Positions 50,700-63,826 of a stretch of DNA of 64,000 nucleotides are shown here, one piece after another. Under the pieces are notes generated by a model. It made no database searches and had not been told where the DNA came from. It saw only the letters and a list, made by a program, of their open reading frames with translations. Position 1 is the stretch's first letter; the number at the start of each line of letters is the position of its first letter. Made by a program: the position numbers and the translations under genes. Source of the DNA: Druceiella hillmani (taxonomy: Eukaryota > Arthropoda > Insecta > Lepidoptera > Hepialidae); NCBI GenBank assembly GCA_039881145.1, contig JAYKKI010000090.1, positions 6,855,501 to 6,919,500 of the forward strand, given 5' to 3'.

Positions 50700-50965
50700 A
50701 TTAAAATTGTTTATCGGGGGTACAAAGAAATAATTCATAAATATTTTATGTCACTTTATATTTATTTGTTTGCACAAGCTTTTTGCGCAGAAAGCGAAAT
50801 GAGAAAGGCTTATTAGAACTTGCGACATGCGAGGTAATATAAATACGACGCAGCGCCCGAGACTTTTAAGAGTAGACAGTCAATTTGCATAACGTTAACC
50901 AGCTTCGCTCTTTTAATGTATGTGTTGTGATAAAATATAAGACGAAATTAATTTGGTAACTTTTG
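50700..50965 (+). repeat. dispersed repeat family E, copy 1
   Basis: Aligns with 54190-54430 in the same orientation, 3.5 kb away. Shared words are CTTTATATTT.TTTG, GCGAAATGAGAAA.GCTTAT, ATGCGAG, GACGCAGCGC and ATTTGCATAACGTTAA. Identity looks like about 75%. No coding content and no terminal repeats seen. Confidence 0.78.
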
Positions 50966-53900
50966 AGAATTACCAGACCGATAGTGTAACATAGTTCAGG
51001 GTTTTGATCACTCCTGTTTGTTATATATTATGTCTTATACGAACGAACTTTGTATTGGTAATATTTTACTGGAATCTATAATTTTAATGAATGGGGTGTT
51101 AAATTTAATAGTGTCAGTGAGTCTCTTCTCGTACAGAAATCCGATATGGCCAAAAGGGTAATTTTACTACATTTGCAATAAATATCATACATGGAATATC
51201 GTAAGAATTAAGTATACTACAAACACATTCTCATAAGCATTGAATCATAATTTTAGTATATGTTTCTTTGATCACCGCAACGCATACCATGTTGTATTCA
51301 TTATGTAAGAATGGAACGCAACCCTACCTCGTGGTGCAACCCTATTTCTTGGTAGACACAAAGCGATACGGTGTAAATAGGAGAGGGATGAACAAATATA
51401 GAGTAAGCATGAAATGACGCGCCAGTCCCGTCAAGAGACTTGGCATGGAACGGGGAAATGTAAGGTGACAATAAATATTATTAAAATAATATTGATTCAT
51501 TGGAAAAGGCAGCTATTACATTATTCAATAAAAACGTTTCCCGTATGGTAAAGACATAGAATTTGGGTTTAATAAGATAAAAACAAACTAATTTTGTCAA
51601 AGAAGCTACATAAAAATTGATAACAGAAAGGTCTTACCAAATTAATTTAAAAACAAGAGGCAATAAACATTTGATTCAAAAATATGTAATTATCAATCAA
51701 ATTTATTTTAGAAAATGTATATTTATATCGGAATCATTAAGTTTCTGAAAATAAATTACCTCAGTAATTAGACTTTTCTTAGTAAAAATATATAATAAAG
51801 TGGCATTAGGAATTGTGACAGTAATGTATGACTTCTTATACAGCGCCTATTTATTACTATGTAATGTATGTGTCGATAGAGAAAAGAAGTTAAACATAAG
51901 TCGATACTGTTAATTTTATTAATTTCTACTTAGAAGGTAGTTTTGAAAATTCAGTTGTTACAATTTGAATTGGTTGTTTATTTTCCTTACTGGCTATAAT
52001 TTTATAATTAAACCTATTAATTTATTCATTTCTAAAATTTATCTTGTTTCTTTGTCCGTATTTAACTAATAGGCATGTAAACAGTGAGCTAAGACTTCAT
52101 GAACACTAACAAGTAAAAAAGGTTTTTAAAAGTTATAATGTTCGAACAAAACTGGTTGCGTACATCTATCAAATAATACAATTTGTGTCGTTTTTCAACT
52201 CAAATTAATGAAGCATTCAAAAAGTGAAATTTTATATTACGAACGACGATCACCAGTTCATACCGATAAACAGTGTGGACGATAATTGCATATGCATATG
52301 CTGGGACCGCCGGATGCAGAGTCAAGTTGAATATTGGCAAATGCAGACGCCCACTAAAATTATGTAGCCCAACTATATTTCTCATCTGTGGGAAATGTTT
52401 GCCTCAGTCTGTGGAGATCGCAAACATGATTTAATTTTTTATTTCATTGAAAGTATTAAAAAGTTCAAGGCAATGCAAATGGCATCAGTTTTCGATAAAT
52501 GAAATATTTGTAATTTGTATTAACTAGTATTGTGATCTAACAAGAAATAATAAAGAATAATATTGACACAAATTTATGATAAAATTTATTCCTGTTAATT
52601 AACTGTTAGTCCATGAAATCCTTATGAGATTACATTATTATCTACGTGTTGATGAAGAAACAGAAATTCATTACGGCAAAAAATTATTCTACAAACTTAA
52701 ACTATATAAAACTCACGTTGATGCCTACTCGGAATATTATTAGATTTAAATAAGCAAAATTCCTGAAGGAATTTTTTTTTAAATTTATTGTCTCGAATGT
52801 AACTAAAACGAAACTCGAATAAATTTTGAGGTACTGTTTGCATTAAAAGATGTAAAATATTAATTGATTACAGTCATTAAACAATAAACTATTTATACCT
52901 AGGCAGAACTACACGCTACGATGTAGACATAGGTGTTTGTGTATGTATGTATTTTTGGATATATATATATACACCGGTGTGTATATTTATTATAATTACT
53001 TAAGCTTTATAGTGAATAAAAAATATTGCGTATTGTGATAAATGCTCACATGTGTTAAACTTCCTGCTACATTGCTTCATCAGTTCGGCACTTTATTTTG
53101 ATCGCGTTTAACCTGAATTATGAAATTATTAGTTAACACCAATAAAAAAAAAAGTAATTTTTAAAGTTTTACTTTTACATGAATTTTAATTTGTATTCAC
53201 ATAAGATGGGTATGCTTTTTGAAAATAATTTTGTAGAGTTAGAAAAAAGGACTTTCATGGCTAAAAAATGTGCGCTTAAAGTACCAAGGTGAATCTACTT
53301 CTTTAAGTGAAAAATCAAGGTTAAATTTAAACGCAAGTACTGGTAAAAAATGCAACGAATGTAAAGGCTAATCTTATATTGCAGCAAAAATTACACAAAC
53401 AACTAATTTATTAAAAGACGCAGATAAACCTCAGCAGCCTTCACGACATTCAGACCATCGACGAGATTGTGGCATAACGAACTTAAAAAGTAAAACAGCG
53501 GTAAATAATAAAGTATGGAATATTATCAAATCGTACGGCAAATCTAACAATAATGCATGGAATATTTCAATATTCTCTGTTATATCTTGTTTCTGTTAGT
53601 AGCAGATAGTAGTCCTATTAGTAAAAAAGAAATAAAAAAATTCATAATAAATATCAACTTTGCTGATTTTATATTTTTTCCAATACTTGGGCCAATTTTT
53701 ATAAAGTATGAAATTATTTATACACTCTGGAAATTGATAAATGTTATCGGGATATTCATCATCCCATTAATGTTAAGAATCTCAATATTTTTTATTTAAG
53801 GATGAAACTTTCTTCATTATTACGTACTTCTGTGGACTATAAAAGAAGAGGATATCGCAGTTTAAATACAGAAATATTTATTTTTCTAGATTTTTCTGTG

Positions 53901-54189
53901 AAGTTTTTAAGCCAATTCTATAGATTATTATTATTATTTATATACTACCTCTTTGATAAAAATGTAGCTATGCATTGAATTGAAACAGGAGTTTTAACTG
54001 TACTATTAATATACACAAGTATAAGTATTGATTTAAAATATGAACAAAAAAATAATAGTACAATGACCGATTACTTTGTTCAAGGCAATGCAAATGGTGG
54101 AGCCATAAATGAAATATTTCTGGATATATTTCAAAATAAAATAATTACATTAATTAAGACAATAACTAAATTAATGTTAGACATGTGCC
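50966..54189. other. AT-rich stretch, no gene seen
   Basis: Short (TA)n at 52960-52976. The 80-codon hydrophobic frame at 53557-53799 shows no family signature. No supported gene. Confidence 0.55.
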
Positions 54190-54430
54190 AAGAATACTTC
54201 CACAATATATTTATACAATATAATTTTAAACTTTATATTTGTTTGATTAAGCTTATGCATAGAGGCGAAATGAGAAATGCTTATGAGTAATTTCAAAATG
54301 CGAGTAAATATGAATATGACGCAGCGCTTGTGATTTTAAACAAAGACAACAATTTGCATAACGTTAAACTACTACGTGCTTCTACAGTATATATGTTACT
54401 TTTATATATACGTGTGATTTTAATTTAGAG
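54190..54430 (+). repeat. dispersed repeat family E, copy 2
   Basis: Counterpart of 50700-50965. The best-conserved block is 54260-54370 (GGCGAAATGAGAAATGCTTA to TTTGCATAACGTTAA). Confidence 0.78.
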
Positions 54431-54689
54431 TCGTTTCGTCTTTAAAGTTTAAATAACAAAATTTAGAAGTTTAATCTCTTGATTGTTTTAATTTATTGTC
54501 AAAAATATTTCGATATGAAGCTAATATATTTATTTCATCTTACTGGAAAAAAAATTCAAATCTATAAATCCATTTACAAAAATTAAATCTTTATATCTCC
54601 TCATAAAGATCTAATTTTTGCTATTTATATAGAGAGAAAAAATAAAATACCCGTGCGGTTATTACAATATATTTAATAACATTTCTCAT

Positions 54690-54960
54690 CCACCACATCC
54701 ACCGATATCGGTCGTAGCATTGGCAGGTTGAAGTGGCTATGAGCAAGCCATATAGAGCGTAGAATCGACAATAGTTGGGGAAGAAAGATTCTGGATGTAC
54801 GATCACATATCAGAAGAAGCGGAATTGATTGATCCTCTGCTAGATAACCTAATAATTGTCACGAACAGATGCATGCAAGCGACATGGAATCGATGTTTGT
54901 GTAGAACTATAAGGAAGACCTATGTACATCAGTGGAACTTTTCCCTAACGACGATGATAA
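54690..54960 (+). pseudogene. 3' end of an RTE-like LINE ORF2, frameshifted
   Basis: Two overlapping frames carry the C-terminus of a LINE reverse transcriptase protein. The first (about 54730-54815) reads LKWL, a stop, ASHIERRIDNSWGRKILDVR. The second (54795-54945) reads NRCMQATWNRCLCRTIRKTY followed by VHQWN. These match, from memory, the lepidopteran pattern LKWAGHIARR...WGRKVL...RWMQAAQDR..WR...EAYVQQW. The tail after the last codons, TAACGACGATGATAACAAC, looks like a degenerate GAT-repeat tail. The copy is 5'-truncated, with one frameshift and scattered stops. Confidence 0.7.
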
Positions 54961-57364
54961 CAACACAATTTTCATTCTTTTTTCTTTTGAATTTATAACT
55001 TCTGGCCTTTTTTTATCTTTGTCAGTTACATATCTCATGAAAAAAACAGGAACCTTACAACATTATTCACTTTTCTATCTGAATTTTCGTTGATCACATA
55101 CATTTTTCTTAGAAACGTTTTGATATTTAAATTTTAATTTCATATTGAAAAATATTTAGTATTAAGTAAAATTTAATGCTTGTGCGTTAAATTTTACTAG
55201 AATATAAAACATACATTAATGTATAAACAGAAATTATTAATATGGAAAATAGAGTAATTGAAAGTATTTCCTTACTTTTTTTTTGCGATGTCGATATCCA
55301 TGGAAAGACCTAGTTATTAGGATTCGAAAATATTTTCTTCTCTTTCAATTTAGTGCAATCCTGGATATACGAGATCGTAACAGATACCAAGGCAATATAC
55401 AATTAACCCAAGCCCCGTCGTCTTAGACACTGCTAATATCAAAATTATGAAACAGGGTTGCTAATGATACAAAAGATTTATGAGGAATCTCCGAAGACCA
55501 GAGAAATTTGCAATGTTTTTACTTCCGTGAAAGAAATACCGAGCAACCTTTTTTAAATAATAAAAATTAATATTATTATTTATATATATTAATTATAAAA
55601 ATATTCACGTATAATTAATACGTGAATATTTTTATATGGCCAAGTATTTTACACCCCTGTCATTGAAAATTCTACTCGTATTTCACAGGTAATTTATTAT
55701 TTTTTAATCTTCTGTTCTTTAATCTTTCGTCACGCTTGTCCAGTTATTTGCTACTTGTCCAATATATCGATCTGCAAAATAATTAGACGGCTTTCAAAAT
55801 TATAAGTTAGATTATTGGTCAAATTTTTCTTTTTCAGTTTAATGTCGCAGATGTATAAATATTTATTACTTTCAGGTACAAATGTAGCGGCCATCTGGCG
55901 CAAACCGCTTAGTAATAAATTTATATAGGAAAGTTAATTTTCGGGCTTACTAAAGTATATTAAGGTTTTTAAGTTAGAAGAAAATAGTTTGATATTTTAT
56001 GTTTTTCTACTGTTCATATTACATGAACATTGTATAGTCGTTCTTCGTAACTTTGCTGAAATAAATAAAAGTTGTTCACGAAAGTAACTGACAAAGTGAT
56101 TGAAATGAGTTTGTTAAACCCGTTTGATAAAAGAAAATATTAATTGAGATAACAGTACAATCAAAATAATATTTGTAGTCTGATTTGATGCGTCGTACAT
56201 AGCTTTACTATACCCTACTACGAACATTGAATTTATCCAGACGGTCGTTTATCAGCGAGATATTTATTTCCACCTCTCATTAGGCAATATCTAAAGCAGA
56301 ATATGATTGAGATGATTTAATTCTCACAAAATATGTTTTCAAATTATAAAATATAAACTTTAAAATTATTTCTTTATTTATTAAGAGCCACGCATATCAA
56401 AAATGTTAAATTAATCGTCTGCGTAAATCTGCTCTGAAATTATCACATTTCGCGCATGTCCAAAAGACAAGGCTGTGAATTTTGAATGATAAGATTGTGC
56501 TTTCATTCCAAAATCAAAATTGACGTAACTTACTGACGTTTCATTTATTTTCTTCATTTGTTTCAATAAATATGAAATATCTTTTGGTGGCTTATATCAA
56601 CGAGCTATTTCCTCAGACACACTAATGAGACAAATGTAGCATCACATTTGTTAGATGTAATGATTGAAAGGTCGAGCCTGTTTATGTAACACAATATTTG
56701 AATTTTCACTGTGTATATATCTGGAATAAAACTCTATTATGCATTATGCAAATAAAATGCAACGTCTGTTCTTCCGTCAGCTTATAATTTAAATTCTAAT
56801 GTACGAAATTCGACACTATTTTCACCATTGTGTAAAGTATTGGTTCCGAAAGCTTTTAATGTATAAAATATTAGGAAAATACGTAAAATCTCTAGGAAAT
56901 TAAACACTAAATTTTTGTCAAAAAAGATACCGGATTACAAAAAGATACCACATTACAGGTATTATGTCAAGGAATATTCTTTAAGGTGAGGGTAAATTCT
57001 AGAAATTTCTAGAAAATTTAACACCGAAATTTGTTCACCCTAAAACGTACCAATTTAGAGTATGAGGAATTGTCCCGCCTTTTACTTTGTCTTTTGGTAT
57101 TTGCATTACAAATTATTTAAAATTGATCCGATTTGAGTGGTTGTTGCGAATTTATATGCAGATTAATGTGCTTTAGCAATGTGCCAAATTTCCAACTTAC
57201 ATATCAAATAGTTTGTCTAAAAAATGGCTGCGTTATGATAGATATTCATACAGAATGACACATTAGTGCATTTGTAAGTTCCATTTTTTTTCCTTTTAAG
57301 TATTATTTATAGATAATTTGTAATGAATCTCTGAAACAACGTTTATTTATAAATTCAATTCACA
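54961..57364. other. AT-rich stretch, no gene seen
   Basis: A 17-bp perfect hairpin (ATAAAAATATTCACGTA) with a 7-nt loop lies at 55595-55635. No gene supported. Confidence 0.6.
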
Positions 57365-57565
57365 AGAATCATCCGAGGAGAAGTGCGAAAAGGTACAAAG
57401 GCTCATGTATGTGATGCATGGCATTGTTTGCCAAATTGGGTTGCTTCTATTGAAAGGATCATTAGCACTCTTATTGAATGCCGAGGTTGGCAATAAATAC
57501 TATTGGCAGGTTCGGGGTGGCAAGTGACAGTTAATGGGATGTTTGAAGTGGTATATCGTTTATTA
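57365..57565 (+). repeat. dispersed repeat family B, copy 2
   Basis: Aligns with the reverse complement of 9180-9400 from CATCCGAGGAGAAG to TTAATGGGATGTTTGA followed by GTGGTATATCG. The open frame of copy 1 is not kept here. Confidence 0.75.
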
Positions 57566-58927
57566 TAAATGAAGTAATAATATTTGAAATACGATCGGAA
57601 GCTACTCTAGGTAGCGGAAGTATTAACAACACACTATATTTGTTTGCAACTTTAGAATTAGCATATCAATAAGGAAAACTGGCTTAAATAAATTTAATGT
57701 TAAAATATTTCACCCATATTTGTGCCCTAAATATTTTATCATGTTAATAATTGGCCATTTTTTTGAGATGAATATTTTTTTCTTCTATAAGGAAAGATGT
57801 AAACGTGAAATAATATTTAAAAAAATCTTTTAACGCTTGAATGATATAAAACAAGAAAAACAAATAGTTTTATTGATACAGCACGATGCTTTCAGGATTG
57901 TTATATCGCGTATATTTATTACATTTATCAAAAATATATTGTAACACAAACTAATAAAACAGAAGTAAAAATAGAAATATTTGAATGGCCTATGAACTAA
58001 TTTACTCTACATGTAACTCAAACTATTTCTGAATGTTTACTTTATTTTATAATCTAAGTTTTTATTAAAACTTTACTTGAACAAAAACGTGTCTCATGGG
58101 GATGATCCGTTTTTATAGAAGATGAAATAAATGAAGTTAAATTAAATAGTAATGACTATAATATATAAATAGTTAACATAGTACAGTAACATGAACAGCA
58201 AACTTATGAAGATTATACCTTAGAAATGTAATTTTTATACTGAAAATTTCAACACTGATGTTTTTACATCTGAAATTAAATACGAGGTTTTTGTACAATT
58301 TTCAGGCATATTTGAACAATTAAGTGTATTTAGTATTTTTATTAAAGTCTATATAAGAAATGTTATTTTTCACACCGTAAATATGTTGGCTTTTATATCT
58401 TTTATATGTGGTAAAATACTGTGGATTTCACAAAAACTCTGATTTTTCGAATCATCCCTATGGTTCACCGGCTAAATTTATATAAACTTTCAGCAACGCC
58501 TTTACCACATGTTCACAATTTTGACTTACAGTTGTTGGACATATATAGAAATTCCTCTAAAATTACTTTACATAAAAATTAATAAATAGTTTTTGAACGC
58601 ATTTAAGCTCAATATACAAAAAATAAGAAATAAATGTTAAATACTATTATATATTTGTCCAGTTTAAGGTTTCTGAAATTAACGACTGTGACAGATGGAT
58701 AGACACCTGAGAAATCGTATAGCGCAACCCCGATATATTTTCCCTTTGAGGTGCGGAAGCCTAAAATATCTAATGTTATTTATAAAAAAATTCTGATTAA
58801 AAGATTACGTATTAATTGATTTTATTCTTATAATCATTAAGTCGTGAGACGGACATATTGAGATGCACATGCAAATATATATTTTTATATTCATGTTTTA
58901 GAATTAAAATAAATAGTTTGTTTCATA
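57566..58927. other. AT-rich stretch, no gene seen
   Basis: A minus-strand degenerate copy of the family described at 37005 lies at about 58675-58765 (minus strand CTTCCGCACCTCAAAGGGAA). Otherwise featureless. Confidence 0.55.
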
Positions 58928-59034
<107 letters not shown>

Positions 59035-60431
59035 TTTGTATGAATAATTGTACGTAACTGATAGATAAACTTCGCGTCAATATGTTCTAGATCTGTGTTT
59101 TCCCTACAGGAAACTTTGTTTCCTGTCGTAGCTTTCTGTATGTCTTTTTTGGACATGTCATGTTTAACTTCTCGTCTTCATCATCACCACTTGCGGTTGC
59201 AGCTTCCATTTGTGGTTATTGTGGACATTTTTATGGACCATCTTGCGTTTTTTTATATTTTATCATTTGTAATAATTGTACAAAAAATATTCTGATTTAA
59301 TCTGACGACAGATTAAGTCAGAAAATTTATTGTAGAATTACTGAAAAGGCTGAAATTTCCTTAGCTTCGGCCATGAAAAATTGTTAAATGCCAGATCCAA
59401 TTGTTTATCTTTTTTATTCTCTTTCTGAGAGATAAAATAAGTTATTCACTAACTTTGTTTGATTGAAGATCTAATTTATTAAACATAAGTTAGATCTTCA
59501 ATAACATAACAATAAAGAGTTTTAATAATAAGAGCTTTTAATAACTTCGAATCAGGGCGAAACAAAAACATCACTGTTGTTTTTATCACATTTAAATTAT
59601 GATGAATGTTAAAAAGGGCAAATTCGAAATCTGTAAATTTTGCTTCAGATCCTAATTTGATAACACTTTCCTAACACATGTTTTTAATTTTAGAAGTCCG
59701 TTAATCATATCTATCAAGCTACTCTATCTCATTTTACAGTCTAACATCAGATCCAGATTTTTACCACGCTCTTCCAAAATGTATTTTTCTAATAGAAATG
59801 ACATTTTAAAAGGCAATTTATGTAAATGTTTTATAGCTCCTCTTACTTTTTTAAAAATATTTTTATATATAAGTGTGACTCAAGAAATCCAGGTTCGTAT
59901 CATTCAGCATCAGTATCTTCAAGTTTTGGTTCAGATTGCAGAACTGAAGTTTCTTGCGTTTTATGCAATACCGTAAGGGGGCATAACGTAGTTAACGGGA
60001 TCGTTGAAATTCTTAGCCATTTTAATAATTACGTTGTTGAGGTTGACCTCAAATTCACTCAAATACTGTTGTAAGTAGGTATATCAACTGTTATTGAATC
60101 TTTTAACCTCCATAACCCTAAACTTTTTCATTTGTCAATAGAAGTAGGAAACCTTTGACTTTGGAATTTAATTTCTTTAAACTGTTTAATTATTTTTTTT
60201 TATTTGATCACTCTATTCTAGAACTATTTTCGTATTTGTAGAACAGAGTGATTGAAATTGTTGGCGTATTTGTATGAATATGGTGCAGTGGTAGGAGATT
60301 TTTGTAAGTGAAAGCCAGATTGTTTAAAGAAAATTGATTAAATGGAATTCCATTTAGTGCTGCCATTCTGGCCACACGGGTCTCCATATATAACACACTT
60401 TAATAGTAATTTGTGAGCCTAGCTTTTTTCA
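59035..60431. other. AT-rich stretch with short hairpins, no gene
   Basis: Short inverted repeats at 59291-59322 (TCTGATTTAATCTG, 13 of 14) and 59462-59502 (ATTGAAGATCTAA, exact). The minus strand at 59100-59070 and nearby reads some protein-like residues but no domain. No gene called. Confidence 0.55.
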
Positions 60432-60611
60432 TTAGAAGTTGATTCCTAATATTCCTGACTCTGTTCTGAGCATTCTAGCAGGAGTTAAAATACTAGCTAT
60501 TTCGGAGTCTCCCTCTAGCATTTCAGCAATATTCTTGGGGGAAATGCCAGAGTAAGACTCCGAAATGCGTGTATCTAAAGTTCCAGTTGAACCACTAATG
60601 GTGAATAACAT
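60432..60611 (-). other. small open frame, 59 codons, overlapping a long hairpin
   Basis: From ATG at 60611 to TAA at 60434-60432, reading MLFTISGSTGTLDTRISESY and ISPKNIAEMLEGDSEIASIL. The composition is unusually protein-like for this window. A possible acceptor (TTATTCACCATTAG) just inside the frame would make it a terminal exon. However, part of the unusual composition follows from the hairpin at 60499-60566, whose two arms are read as coding. No family recognised. Confidence 0.25.
60499..60566. ncRNA. pre-miRNA-like hairpin (candidate only)
   Basis: The stem pairs ATTTCGGAGTCT (60499-60510) with AGACTCCGAAAT (60555-60566), then after a 2x2 mismatch CTCT with AGAG, and after one mismatch GCATTTC (60518-60524) with GAAATGC (60541-60547). 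The loop is 16 nt. That is 23 base pairs in a 26-position stem, the size and shape of an insect pre-miRNA. It is GC-richer than its surroundings. The same fold would result from a small inverted-repeat transposon. Expression cannot be judged from sequence, so the strand is left open. Confidence 0.3.
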
Positions 60612-61805
60612 GACAATCACAAATCACAATATACACTAAAAGAAAATCTTTGACTAGATAAGAGCAGGTTGATTAAGTCAATGTGAATTGGCTGACTGCG
60701 AATGAGCAATAATTCTTTTTTTTAATAAAGCATTACTCATGGATTTCCCTAAAGAAACTTATTCGTACTGCATCGTAATTTGGGGGGAGGGGGGGGGGTT
60801 GTTCTTAAATTAGGTCGTTGGAAAATATTAAATTCTATTCTATTTAAAATGACTAATTTATGCTCAGTATTCGTCGTATCGTGCGTGAACTATTCGAGTC
60901 TAAAATAAATCAGGGGAAAGTACCTAACTAGTTAATACAGACAGACAGTGCTGATAAAGTTGTTACATTACAACCTACACTAGTATTTAATTTTACACGT
61001 TATTAGCATGTATATAATATAAAATATAAGTCGATTTCTGATCAGTAATATTTTTTTATTGTTTATGTCAAGATACATACTTCCGCGATTACGAAATTAT
61101 ACTTTCGTTTTACGGATTTATAAAAAATAATATTATTCTAGTATGAAATACGTTACTTAGAAAATAGTGAAGAAAATGAAATTTAAAAAAAAAAAAATTT
61201 TAATTAATCACATGGCGTTTCATCGTAGCAACAAATATGAAAAAGGGAAAAAAATACAAGAATATTTGAAAAAACAAAGAAGTACAGTCGAGATGGAGGA
61301 AATTATTCTAATAAATAAAAACAAAAATATTTGAAACGGTGGCCACCAAAAAGCCATCGAAAATATTGCACCGCCACAGAAAAGCAATATGGGCAACAAC
61401 TTTCCATCAATATCCTTGAGTAGAGACACAAATATGATAATCGAATATATACCTACCAATAAAATAAAGAAAGAGAAGGAACCAAATCAAAGAAAAGAAA
61501 CAAGTTAAAACTAATAGTATAGAACGCTTCTCTCCGCTACCAGTAAAACTGGCAGGTCCATAGTTGTAATTAAATGCAAATAATAGAAACATACCCACAT
61601 TTTTCAAGCCGACCAGTCACCGCGAGAAATAATAAAAACTAATAATAGCTTAAAAAAAATGTTGCAACAAAAATTAATATATTATAAATATAGCAATATT
61701 GAAGAACAAAAAGAGATTTGTAGAATTAGAAGAGTAGGTGGGGAAGGTCTGTGTCCCACAATGATATTTTAATGTGTAAATAAAAATGTATATACACACA
61801 CGTAC
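60612..61805. other. AT-rich stretch with a poly-G tract, no gene
   Basis: A G-run interrupted by one A lies at 60782-60798. Otherwise A-rich noncoding sequence; the frames at 61220-61607 are hydrophobic chance frames. Confidence 0.55.

Positions 61806-61902
<97 letters not shown>
61806..61902. repeat. (TA)n microsatellite
   Basis: Nearly 100 bp of TA with one TATGTATA interruption, abutting family C copy 2. Confidence 0.95.
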
Positions 61903-61904
61903 GT

Positions 61905-62270
61905 GACATAAACGTGAAAAAGAAAATACTTACAAAACAATTACTTATCATGAATAATTTAAAACGGACAAAGGAAATTGGCATCATGGGAATCTCTGTA
62001 CGTGGAATGTCCGTTGAAGACATAAAACGGAGATTGTGGAAATAAAATACGGGAAAAGAGTGATAAATTATTAAAATTTGCTACCAGCCTTTCGTTATCA
62101 ATGCCAGCGGGTGCCGCGCCAGTAGCGGGTCAAGAAAAACAAATGGCCGACTGAATGATGCACTCCGCTTAGGACAGTTTTCCCTAACGAATGAGGCTGA
62201 TAACAAAATAGCTTTACGCGAATAGGGTGTTTACCGTGTACTGGTGACTTTAAAAAGTTTATTATAGCTA
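61905..62270 (-). repeat. dispersed repeat family C, copy 2
   Basis: The minus strand aligns with 780-1115 from about AAGTCACCAGTACACGGTAA through GCATCATTCAGTCGGCCA and TTGATAACGAAA to AAGTAATTGTTTTGTAAG. It is better preserved on the GC-rich side than copy 1 (CTACTGGCGCGGCACCCGCT). The 60-codon minus-strand frame here (HPIRVKLFCYQPHSLGKTVL) is not maintained in copy 1. One end merges directly into the (TA)n tract at 61806-61902. Confidence 0.78.
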
Positions 62271-63779
62271 CTAATATCACTTCTGTTCGTATAATTGTGA
62301 GTCATTAATATATTAAAGCTTTGATTGGGTAATTTTTGTTTCTTTAGAAATAGGCTCAATAATTGTTGATAGTCCTAATTACCAACAACATTAAATGATA
62401 AATAAAATGATAAAAACTCCATATTGTATATGAAACATATCGTTACTGACGTAATTCTGACATAATCTCTGGTTTAATTATTGTATATTATCTGGTTTAA
62501 TTACATAATGAATAAATGATTCTATAGCCGAAATGAGATGCAATTGTACGATTTCAATAAATCATTCTCACTTTATCAATAAATATTTATCAACAACATT
62601 TGATGACGGTAATTAACACTTTAAATTAAACTATTTTATAAACGTGGAAATTTATTTAATTACGACATTAAATAAAAATATGAATCATGAGTTCCAAGGA
62701 CTTAAAATACCTATGCTGGTTTCATTTGAAAGTCAAGCTCAAGTAGATTTATTAAAGATTTTTGTCAATAGTTACTGAACAAGCAGGTGGCTAGCAATAT
62801 AATTATTTATTCATTTTTATTCAATTACTTGTAGTTTCACGTTCGATTCACACACCCAAAGTCGACTTTGTATTGATATAAGGCAATCGCCATGTTTTTA
62901 TAAATGGGGATCATTTTTGGTTTTAAATAGCAATAACTCAATCTCTGAGTAAACAATTGGAAGTTTTGTATCATTTTAAAATCTGTTTTAAGCGTACTAG
63001 TATGTAGGAACATAATAGAGTTTTCTTTCACCAGAGGGGGAAATGGACATTAAAGAGAGGAGTGATGGAGTATTGGAGATGAAAAAATATTTACTCCTGA
63101 GGAATACATAGTAGGCAAAAAATACAAATTGGCCACTAGTTCTTTGCGGTTTTTGGTGGGCAAGAGCGACATTTTTTTCTAATTTAAAATAACACAAATA
63201 ACTTTCAAAACCATTCCGTTATTGACAATGATCTATCATAGTTTTGGACATATAATTTCCATGTCCGAAAGTTAAATATAGATTTCTATGTCATATTTTA
63301 CTTTTTTCAAAGATGCCAAACTTTTATTTTTTCTTTTCTTTGAATATCAGTCTTTTATGGTGGATTGATGAAACTCGTGACATTAATGATATAAATACGT
63401 ATAGCAGTCAATCACTTAATTCTGCTTCAAATAATATCGTATCCTTTTGTAAAGAATAGCTTCTAATCTGTTATTTAGCACATGTTACAATTCGAAATAA
63501 ATGACTAACCTTCTATTATAAAAAATAAGCTGAAATAAAAGAGTTTTTGTGACTATAATCTCATGTATCATTTGTAACTATTATGGAAAGCCCTAAAATA
63601 AAAAAAATTTCTCATGGTATCTTCACAAATCACTGTCAATAACCTTTTCACATAATTTTTACCCCTTAAAAACATTTACGTAATAGCTGTGCTCAAGACT
63701 GTAGATTAGGGTCAGTAGCGATTCAGGAGCAGTAATATGATTCCAATATTTGGCAAATGTACTAGATTTATTAAAGGAG

Positions 63780-63826
<47 letters not shown>

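Noticed and set aside
53557..53799. 80-codon hydrophobic plus-strand frame
   Set aside because: A/T-driven Ile/Phe-rich composition typical of chance frames here; no motif, splice sites or promoter.
61674..62023. Two minus-strand frames with long YIYI runs
   Set aside because: Produced by the TA tract at 61806-61902 plus repeat family C.
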